This document shows positions 55,601 to 64,000 of a stretch of 64,000 nt of DNA, piece after piece. Numbering within the stretch: position 1 is the stretch's first letter; the number at the start of each line of letters is the position of its first letter. Source of the stretch: Gentiana macrophylla (Eukaryota > Streptophyta > Magnoliopsida > Gentianales > Gentianaceae); assembly GCA_026214975.1 (NCBI GenBank), contig JAOBSW010000699.1, positions 62,001 through 126,000 of the forward strand, read 5' to 3'. The notes beneath the pieces are model-generated. The model had not been told where the DNA came from. It made no database searches and saw nothing but the letters and a program-made list of their open reading frames with translations. A program made the translations under genes and the position numbers.

Positions 55601-56880
55601 AGGTTTATATATAAAAGATGTAATTGAAAAATATAACTATATAAAATATGTGATTGAAAATATAATTTTATTCACACCTCATGGAATGGGTATGTACAAG
55701 TATTTATAGGTGCAATTACAAGCTTCTAGACTTACCTAGAATTATCTAGGATATTACGAATACATTTAAATATAACTTTAAATAGAATTTACAGATAAAT
55801 ATGTATTGCTATTACCACCCCTCAAGTTGGCCTAGGGCGGAGGCTTAACTTGTCACGCTGAAGATGAAAAAGTGGCCGGGTAACGACTTGGTGAGACAAT
55901 TAGCCAGTTGATCTTGAGAATTAACATGGGCAATACAGAGTGTGCCACGTTGGACTTGATTGATAATCGATGGCCACAAATACAGAATTGGAATAAATTT
56001 GCATAGTACCAAGATTATCACAATAAATCACTGGATTGGGAAGGAGGATGTCATAGATCATGAAGAAGGAAGGATAGTCAAGTGAGTTCAGTTGCAGCAG
56101 AAGCAACCGATCGGTATTTGGCCTTGGTGGGCAATGGTAGACTGCTTATTGCCTCCAGGAAACTGCATTTCAACCCAAATAAATAACATAGGCACTAGTG
56201 GATGAACAATCATCTTTGTTACCACCCCAGCTTGCATCAAAGAACGCATGTACCATAAGAGGGTATTGGTGATATATCTGAATGTCATAGTCAAGAGTCC
56301 TTGCTAAATAACGCAATATACATTTGACATGAGCCCAGTGAACATTCGTAGGACAGTGCATAAATCGAGATAGTTTTTTAACAGAAAATGCAACATCCGG
56401 ACGAGTAAAAAGCAGATACTGCAAACTACCCAATACCATACGATAATGTGAAGAATCATCAAGAGGCGAGCCAGACTTGGCAGTAAGCGTCGAAATATCA
56501 ACAGGCAACGGGGTCGCAACAAAATTGGTCTCATGCATGTTAAGTTTGGTGAGAAGTTCCATAGTATAACGTTTTTTGAGATAAAATGCAACAATCATAG
56601 TTCAGAATAACCGTCACACCCAAAAAATAGGACAGAGGGCCAAGATCCTTGAGTGAAAAACGAGCCCCTAATAAGCGAATGAAGTCCTCAAAGGAGGAAG
56701 CATGATTATTTGTAACAATCAAATCATTGAAATAGACGAGAACATAAAGAATAGTAGGTCCAATGTGATAAATAAAAAGAGAAGTGTCAGCCTGCGAATT
56801 CTGCAAAACCAAGGAAATAAGAAAACCCTTTAAGGGAACATATTTGGGACTAAGGGAGTTTATTATGATTTCTGACAACT
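55601..56880 (-). pseudogene. 5'-truncated copia element (3' LTR, RNase H, RT end)
   Basis: Read on the minus strand, RT pieces come first (56,878-56,540: PKYVPLKGFLISLVLQNSQ, VLVYFNDLIVTN where Y-V-D-D is changed to Y-F-N-D, SLKDLGPLSYFLGV). Then the RT/RNase H connection (56,598-56,170: TMELLTKLNMHETNFVATPL, LLFTRPDVAFSVKKLSRFM) and RNase H remnants (PVIYCDNLGTM near 56,020). A PPT (AACTTGAGGGG in minus sense, 55,819-55,833) is followed by a ~215-bp LTR at 55,601-55,817. The upstream part is missing. Confidence 0.85.
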
Positions 56881-57272
56881 TCTATTGAACTACAAAATTT
56901 TTGTAAACTCTATATTTTTTTTGTCTAGACAGTACAAAAGTACTCTTATCTCACAAGGTGTTAAATATAAATCAGATAGAAACATCACTGCCCTATTCAC
57001 TCTTGTCATAAATGAAAAACGTTACGTCATTGAAGTTCTCACCATCATCACTCATAGTGATGCTTATGTAAGGGAATAGATGCCACTATTAGTGAGTTTC
57101 TTCATTGCGGAAAAATTATTGGATGAAAGTGTTATATTTACTTACTCTCATTATACATGAGAATTGTCACCGCACTAACTTTCCTCTCATAAAAAATGTA
57201 CTTACAAAATTTGTATTTTACACGTCACATATTCATTAGAATTCATTAGACTATCTTTTTACAAGAGGAAAG

Positions 57273-57862
57273 TTAGGGGCCGTTTGTTAAAACTGAAGTC
57301 TGAATATTTTTAGAAACTGAATTATTTAAATGCTGAAATTGACTAGAGTGTTTGGTAACGGTAGTCATATGAAAATAGTTAAGTTTACAATTTTATCCAT
57401 GCATTTTTATTTCAACCTAGTTTATGATAATGTAGAGCAATTTATTCTTTTCTCATAATATATAAGTTTTTATATGCTTTTATTTTATTAAATGTAAAAT
57501 AAATATTTTATGACATCTAAAACAATTACAAGAAATAAAAACATTGCAAAGTTCTGTAACAAAATATTTATGTGGTACATGAAGGATAATGCCATAACTT
57601 GTTTAAAAAAAAAAGATAATTCCATAACATAAAAAAAATGACACGAAAAAAGAAACTGATCATTTAACGTGGGTGTCTTTTTTTTACGGGAGGAGCAATT
57701 CAAATATAAGTAGTAGTATTGTTGCTGAAAATTCTTCAAAGCGAATCAGAGGATCTGAATAAAATAAGTGGTGCTTTAAATTTTTATCAAACATTACTTA
57801 TCGTAACTATCACTTAAATTTTTTAGAATAAGTATTTAATTGTGTTATCAAACAGGCCCTTA
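57273..57862. mobile_element. hAT-like MITE (~590 bp)
   Basis: The left end TAGGGGCCGTTTGTTAA and the inverted right end TAAGGGCCTGTTTGATAA are near-matches of the AGGG-CC-GTTTG hAT-type terminus. The interior is AT-rich with CTGAATAAAATAAGTG-like subterminal repeats. No clean 8-bp TSD could be set. It sits about 150 bases upstream of the SEC3 duplication boundary. Confidence 0.65.
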
Positions 57863-57963
57863 GTTTCACATATTCGTCATATCACATATTATATGATGTC
57901 AAAATTTGTATAATAAAATAAAAATCTCTATATTATAACCGCGGAAAAAAAGTTGCAAGCACA

Positions 57964-58119
57964 CGTATGAAAACAATAAATGCGATAAATCAGTTAAACA
58001 GTTGACCCGACCCGTTCTCTGTTTACCGTAAACTACTTGTATTCTTCTCGCTCCTAAGACTGTTCGTTTACCCGTACGGATTGGAACGTCGAGAGAAGTG
58101 ACGGAAATCTATCGGAATA
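57964..58119 (+). promoter_or_regulatory. SEC3 proximal promoter / 5' leader (shared with the pseudogene)
   Basis: This ~155-base block is conserved in the duplicate (41,018-41,605 minus two insertions). It includes AAATGCGATAAATCAGTTAA and ACCCGTACGGATTGGAACGTC. No obvious TATA box is seen. Its retention shows the duplicate was copied with its start region, which insertions later lengthened. Confidence 0.5.
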
Positions 58120-61100
58120 ATGGCGAAATCCAGCGCCGATGACGAGGAGCTCCGGCGAGCTTGTGAGGCGGCCATTGAAGGCACAAAGCAGAAGGTTGAA
58201 ATGTCGATCCGAGTGGCCAAGAGCCATGGGATGTGGGGCAAAACTGCCAAATTGGGCCGTGGTCAGATGGCCAAACCTCGAGTTCTTGCCATTTCCAGTA
58301 TGTCTTTCTATTTTGATCTCATTCGTTTGAGCTTCAATAATGTTATTTGTTTCAAGTTCAATTGCATAGGATCCTCAATTGCTAAGTTAAGAATCAATTG
58401 CTGCCTCTTCACGGGGAAATTGAGAGCCAGTAAAGCTGCTGACATGTCGTTGGAATGTTAAAGCTTGAAAAAGTTATCTACTCATAGAAGTTGCCCTATT
58501 TATATTTTATAGTATGAGATAATCTGTTGCATAAGGTGCTAGCTCTTTTTTGCTATGGGAATGTGGCATGCAGCTTCGAAGTTAGGGAACTTCTTTTGAA
58601 TCTGTGCACAAGGATGTAAGATTTGCACTTGATGTTGTAAAGATAAACCGTAATGGCTACTGTCGTTTTTTTTATAGATCGGACTTGTAATAATCAGTGA
58701 AATCCATAGTGTTTTTCGGGAATATTGTTCTTTTGTGACATGACAGAACACGGAGTTGGTGAAAGAGCTGTTGAATTGAGCTGCTTAAGTGAGCAATTAT
58801 GAACTGATCAGCAGTGTACCAACTAGTGGTTGGTTAAAATTTCCACCTGATATCTTGTTCCATGGACTAAAAAGGGGATTCCATTTTGTGCTCCAAATAT
58901 GGCTTCCATGTGAACGTTGGAAAATTAAGCTATAGACGACGTATATATATTTGTGGAAGTATCGGACACTCAATTTCTCCAGTTTTAAGAGAGTACTCGT
59001 CTGTTTTCATGCACTGTAGGAAATTATCCCCCCCCCCCCCCCCCCTGTTTCTCTAAGGAATGCCTTTCCTTTAGCATCGTTGAGTTTTTGTGATTTCCCT
59101 TTGCTAGAGTTTGGTGATATGCGCTCCTTTGAGTGGTCTCACTTCTGACAGAAGTGTCTTTCATTTTCCGTAGTCTCTCATTTATGCTCACATTTATGTT
59201 TCCTACCATCTCTGCGCACAATTTTATTATTTCCAAGCAGTAGAGTCCTTAATGGCATTTGACCTGCTTCGAACCATACGTAGGCGAGATGCTTTGATGC
59301 ATCAGGTCGCCCTTTTAGCTGCTCTTTTGATAGGGAATTTTAACTGTCATTGTCTATCTGCTTGGGCTTATAGTACCTCAATTTTGTTGGTTCAAAGACC
59401 AGCTTCATGAAACACGGAAACAGTTATAGTGTTCATATTACAGACAATTTTTTGTGAAAACATAATTTGGCATCCGATCACTATTTTATGAGATACCTAA
59501 TTTACAAGCAAAACACCATTTTTTACTATTGCAGCAAAAGTAAAAGGCCAGCGAACTAAAGCATTTCTTCGTGTCTTAAAGTATTCATCGGGAGGGGTTC
59601 TTGAGGTAACACACCATTTCCTCATGTCTTCTCTTTGGATTCTGCATGAACTTATTCCTTTTTTCATGTGATTTGTGAAGGCTGTTTGTCATAGTTTATA
59701 GGTCATTTTCATTAAGTGATGATGTAACTTGTCATCTTGAATTTACTTAGGATTTTTTTAACAAGTGCCTCGAAGTTTGCATTTTAAAAGAACACTTGTG
59801 GATGATAATTAATGCAAAATTAGTAAATCGTTTCCCTTAAAGTTGTATATCGATAGTTGTTGACTTGAACCGTGGATGTGCTAATGGGCAGCATGGAGAC
59901 TTGAAGGAGGGGGTGTTATTTGGGGGGGTTTGGCCATGTTAGTAGTATGACCAGGCTTTTCAGATTCCATTTCTTCCATTTTTGTCATTGCAGGGCCCTC
60001 CTTGTAGAGACGGGCTCACAAAATATTTCAAGCTGAAGTGAAGATACACTATAGCTATGCTAGTAACTAGAGATGTAACAATATATTTGATGGATATTGA
60101 ACCTAGATTTGCAAAGCTATTTGTGAGAGTATTAAACATTAGAGAAGTGGAAATTTACTACGCATTAGTCACTCCTTCAGAAGTAAATGTCAATATTATC
60201 AAAGAGAGAGGCAGGTCACTTTTATTGGAATCTTGATACCGACATTTTTTCGTGCTAGAGTGTGGTTTCTTGTGATTTTCCTTTCCAGTTCAACCAATTG
60301 TATTTTGGGTTCTATTTATGTATTTTGTAGATTTTTTGTTAGTATATGCGCTTCAAGTCTTTAGGTGATAACAGTGTTGTTCTGCATAATGTAGCCTGCA
60401 AAACTGTACAAGCTGAAGCATCTTTCTAAGGTGGAGGTTGTGACCAATGACCCCAGTGGCTGTACATTTATGTTGGTATTGCTTATTCTGAAATCTGCTT
60501 CAGTGATTGATTCTTTTATTTTTAGCATCATTTCTTATTCATTTTCATTCAGTTTTATAATTTATTTGTATGGTACTTTTTGTGTAGGGGTTTGATAATC
60601 TTAGAAGTCAGACTGTCAGTCCTCCTCAATGGACGATGCGTAATGTCGATGATAGGTAACTAGTTGTCTTATTGAAGTAGTATGTCATTCTTCATTCTTA
60701 GCTTCTTTAGTCATTTGCATATTAATTTCCTGCAGAAATCGACTGTTGATATGCATCATGAACATCTGCAAAGATGTCTTGGGCCGTCTACCCAAAGTTG
60801 TGGGCATAGATGTGGTGGAGATGGCTCTTTGGGCTAAGGTGATTTCGATTGATTCCCCTTTCTTTTTCTCTTTCTTTCTCTTTTGGTAGCAATGACGCAT
60901 CAACTGTCAGATGTTTTCATAAGTATGATATTGTAATCATCCTTGGACTTGTTTCTTCTGGTGTGAAGTTCATATGGAGTTTGTTCCTGAAATGCGTACT
61001 GTTCTCGATTATCTGTTCTTTTTGTCAACTGCCAGATATTGTAGTGCAATATATCTTCGTATAAAATATCTCAAATAGTTGAAATATGTCATGATGATAC

Positions 61101-63934
61101 AAATAAGTGACGTTAGTCTGTTTATTCTGGTATCTTCTTTTTTATTTATTCTTTAATTTTTTTTAATTTTAGTTGCTGATGATTGTTGAGCTTCCTCCAC
61201 ACTTGTGGAGTAAGAAGCAAATTGAGTGTAGGTTATATAGGTCTGAATGTTAACATGCTTATTATGGAGTATTAGTTATAAACCGAAGTGCTCAAATAGT
61301 TGCTAATTGTTCATCACTCCTCTTTTAATTGCATATACTTTAGTTGTTTACTCACTTTCTCTCCTAGAGTGATGCTGTCATTTTCACTGAAACAAGTGGG
61401 CTTACTTTTACTTAATGCAGGAAAATACTCCCTCTGTTACACAACAAAGGGTGACCCATCAAGATGGGCATGTTGAAGCCACGGAGGCAGAACGTGACGT
61501 GAAAGTGACTGTAGAAAAAGAACTTGTTTCTCAAGCAGAGGAAGAGGATATGGAGGCTCTTTTAGGAACGTATGTACTACGTATCTGGTTTTGTATATAC
61601 AACTTTGTGAAATAGTAACAAGAACTCTTAAATGCCATATGAAAAAGACCAGAGAAGTTCTCCTTACACTTACTTTATTCGTAAAGTTTCAAGACCTGAG
61701 AAAGTCATCATTCAATTGATCAAATAGCATTAGTGTAGGCTGCTCAGAACCTTCGTCTAGTAGATTCAGGTTTTGTAAGTTGTTAAATTCCATGGAAATA
61801 TGTCCTCAAGTGCATTTTCAGCAGCATATCTTGTGCTTGCTCGTTATGCTTGACAATATTGTTCTGTGTCTAGAAGATATTACTACATATTTTCTTACTA
61901 GTTCTATTGGGAAATACCTCCTTATTTGCAGCTATGTCATGGGAATTGGAGAAGCAGAGGCATTTTCAGAGCGACTCAAAGAGAGAGCTCCAAGCTCTGG
62001 AAGCAGCAAATGTGCATGCTATTCTAGAAAATGAACCATTAATCGATGAGGTGATTATTACTTATTGATTTACCAACAGCTTATAGTGCATGGTTTAGTA
62101 GTATCTACTACTACGCTTTTGATGCAAGACTACAGTCTGTTACCTTTGGTCGTGTTTTTCCCTTAGATATTAGCAGGAGATGAGTGGTTGAAATGCCTTG
62201 AAACGTTCATAAGTGATACAAAAGCTCATTTCTCACTGCAAAAGGGCCACAAATAATTCATAATAGCTCTTTCATATTCTTGATTTTCTTTAGCAACTTT
62301 TGAATGGTCCTCAGGAACTTAATTATACAGACATGTGTTGCATGATATTACCTTTTGTTGAACTTAATTCTGATTTTCTTGGTTGATAACTGTACATGAA
62401 GCCTCTATTTCTAATTTATGTTCCAAAATGATTTGGTGACGTCAATTTTATACTTGTTGCTTCTTCTGCAGGTGCTGCAGGGGCTGGAGTCAGCTACAAG
62501 CTGTGTAGAGGACATGGACGAGTGGGCTAGAATTTTCAATGTCAAACTCAGGCACATGAGAGAGGACATCGAATCGGTCGGGTCTCCGTTAATGATATTT
62601 ATTTTGTTTAGCTTTACTTTGATCTTCCAAAAGCTGTATTTATCTGCTCATGCTAATCACTTGAATGCGCACTTATGTTAACCTAATTTCCTGTCATTCC
62701 TAAGTTGCTTGCTGCTATCTTTGGTAAAATTTGGTTTAAGGTTCAAAAGCTTAATATTTTTATGGTCCTAGGCTAGTTTTGCTTTTCTAAATATGTTATC
62801 TTGAATATGGAATGACGAGCTTTTGCTCACCAGACTACTCTTCCCATATGCAGATTGAAACACGCAATAACAAGCTGGAAATGCATTCAGTTAACAATAA
62901 AATGCTGATTGAGGAGCTTGATAAGCTTCTTGAAAGACTGCACATCCCTTCTGAGGTTCTTATATATTAATTTTGAGGATAATTTTGATTCTGTTTAATT
63001 TCTTTTTTATTGTCTTGTAACTTATGATTTAGATAATGTCTTTTTGTCTTAGCATGCGGCATGTTTGACTGGAGGTTCATTTGATGAGGCACGGATGCTT
63101 CAAAATATTGAAGCATGTGAATGGCTGAGCAATGCTTTACGCAGCCTAGAAGTTCCTACCTTGGATCCCATTTATGCAAACATACGTGCTGTATGTAAAA
63201 AGCTTTAGTGTTTCAATTTTATTGCTGGCTGTTTGTTAATTCACATTTTCTCCGTAATGAAAGGTCTTCTATGTTAGCTACATAGATGTCAAATATGGGA
63301 GTAGCAGACTTTTGTGCTAGTTGTGCTGACTAGAGTTTTTCTTTCTTCTGTTAGATGTAAATACAGCATAACTGATCGATATTTGACTAAAAGTCTTATT
63401 GTTATTAATAGTATGTTTCTGCAAAGCTGTGGAACCTTAGATGTGTGCCTAACTGTCTCTTTGGTTGCATTTTCGAAACCTTTGAATTTAGCAAGATAAA
63501 ATCCTATGCATTTGACTGCTGACAAATCTGCTTTAGTTATCGTGTTAAGATTTCAATTTCAGGGGTGACCATATTCATTTCATACTTTTTATTTTGAGTG
63601 TAGAACTAAAGTCCTGTGTTGAGTAAGTTAGACTAAATGTTTTCATGCCAATATGGATGCATAAGGATGTAGTTTTGTCAAATGTGATTTAGTGAATGAG
63701 TTTACTTAACCTACAACAGATGGTTAATTAGACATGTCGCGCCGCACTACCGATTATGCACTGCGATAACCTTAAGAAGGCCTTTTATTTTCAAAATATT
63801 TACAGGTAAGAGAGAAACGAGCAGACCTTGACAAGCTGAAGTCTACGTTCGTTCGGAGGGCATCTGAGTTTCTGAGAAACTATTTTGCTAGTTTGGTGGA
63901 TTTCATGATAAGTGACAAGAGTTACTTCTCCCAG
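58120..63934 (+). CDS. SEC3: SEC3 exocyst subunit (5' half; continues past window end)
   Basis: SEC3 is the landmark subunit of the exocyst, tethering secretory vesicles at the plasma membrane through phosphoinositide and Rho/ROP-related contacts. Exons: 58,120-58,297; 59,535-59,605; 60,395-60,475; 60,588-60,655; 60,736-60,838; 61,421-61,569; 61,932-62,050; 62,472-62,576; 62,854-62,955; 63,053-63,190; 63,806-63,934. All use GT..AG, and phases agree except exon 7. The N-terminus ([20 protein letters not shown]) and [30 protein letters not shown] form the PH-like PIP2-binding domain (residues ~45-135). EMALWAK, an acidic linker, coiled-coil [18 protein letters not shown] and the Sec3_C start ([18 protein letters not shown]) follow. 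About 414 of roughly 890 residues are covered. Exon 7 is one base too long for its phase (see 61,974-61,992). Confidence 0.95.
59028..59045 (+). repeat. 18-base C homopolymer in SEC3 intron 1
   Basis: Eighteen consecutive C's occur where the duplicate has only seven (CCCCCCTATTTT context near 47,766). Such tracts are prone to slippage and to sequencing length errors. Confidence 0.9.
59821..60252 (+). other. ~430-bp segment of SEC3 intron 2 absent from the duplicate
   Basis: The parental intron has TAGTAAATCG...CATTTTTTCG between AATGCAAAAT and TGCTAGAGTGTGG. The pseudogene reads AATGCAAAATTTCAGTGCTAGAGTG (about 48,534-48,558). No target duplication or inverted repeat is visible, so a deletion in the pseudogene is likelier than an insertion here. 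Confidence 0.7.
61974..61992 (+). other. Apparent +1 frameshift in SEC3 exon 7
   Basis: The exon reads ...CGACTCAAAGAGAGAGCTCC. The conserved protein needs S-E-R-L-K-R-E-L-Q-A, which fits if one base of the AG-repeat is removed. Exon 7 is 119 bases where 118 would keep phase with exons 6 and 8. The unshifted frame runs off as E-R-A-P-S and stops at 62,032-62,034. It is a real disabling change, an allele, or a sequence error in a short AG repeat; the rest of the gene looks undamaged. Confidence 0.85.
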
Positions 63935-64000
63935 GTATTTTCTGTAAGTTTTTTCCTTAAATGATAATTAATCTAATGAGGAGAACCTTAATTTTGCTGC

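Noticed and set aside
62418..62681. 87-codon ORF beginning upstream of SEC3 exon 8
   Set aside because: The reading before 62,472 and after 62,576 is intron; only the GT..AG-bounded part is homologous to SEC3.

Overview
The window is a stretch of nuclear DNA from a flowering plant, most likely a eudicot. The signs are plant-type split genes (a SEC3 exocyst gene with GT..AG introns, an F-box/LRR/FBD gene), many plant retrotransposon families (Ty3/gypsy Tat-type and Ty1/copia), LINE and hAT remnants, Stowaway/MULE/hAT-like MITEs, and AT-rich intergenic DNA with microsatellites. No bacterial operons, CRISPR arrays or rRNA/tRNA genes were recognised. The species cannot be named from the sequence.

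Layout. 1-460: AT-rich flank with a short direct repeat that recurs at 17,961. 460-12,224: a complete but heavily decayed Tat-type Ty3/gypsy element (TSD GTCGT, two ~630 bp LTRs, tRNA-Asp-like PBS, gag/pol remnants, and an extra antisense ORF between pol and the 3' LTR). 12.2-19.9 kb: intergenic DNA with an 81-bp tandem hairpin array, a foldback element, an orphan exon resembling inositol-polyphosphate 5-phosphatase 11, a (TA)n tract, a copia protease fragment fused to an F-box fragment, and an orphan telo-box promoter. 19,868-29,759: a second Tat-type element, with clearer RT, RNase H and integrase and a spliced antisense gene. 29.8-33.6 kb: nested MITEs and unassigned repeats. 33,728-38,461 (minus): an F-box/LRR/FBD gene with two frame changes and a large intron that holds a hAT remnant. 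38.4-41 kb: tandem and inverted repeats, a LINE 3' end and a Stowaway MITE.

41.0-49.4 kb is a partial upstream duplicate of the 5' half of SEC3. It has two nonsense codons, a 175-bp MULE-like MITE and a complete copia element (42,093-47,286, TSD GTCAT) in intron 1. 49.4-55.6 kb holds short proline-rich exon-like cassettes, one ~300-bp-arm inverted repeat built from the same cassette's end, a ~150-bp tandem array and a 1,765-bp solo LTR (TSD GACAG). 55.6-56.9 kb is a 5'-truncated copia in minus orientation, and 57.3-57.9 kb a hAT-like MITE. 58,120 to the window end is the parental SEC3 gene: eleven exons covering about the first 414 residues, then off the end. It carries one apparent 1-bp insertion in exon 7.

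What works together. SEC3 is the only gene that still looks functional in design. Most of the rest is transposable elements and their debris. Comparing the two SEC3 copies supplies 'empty sites' that date and prove several insertions. The Tat elements show damage concentrated at CG-rich spots while long AT-rich LTR stretches stay identical, so some of their frameshifts may be sequence-accuracy problems rather than biology.
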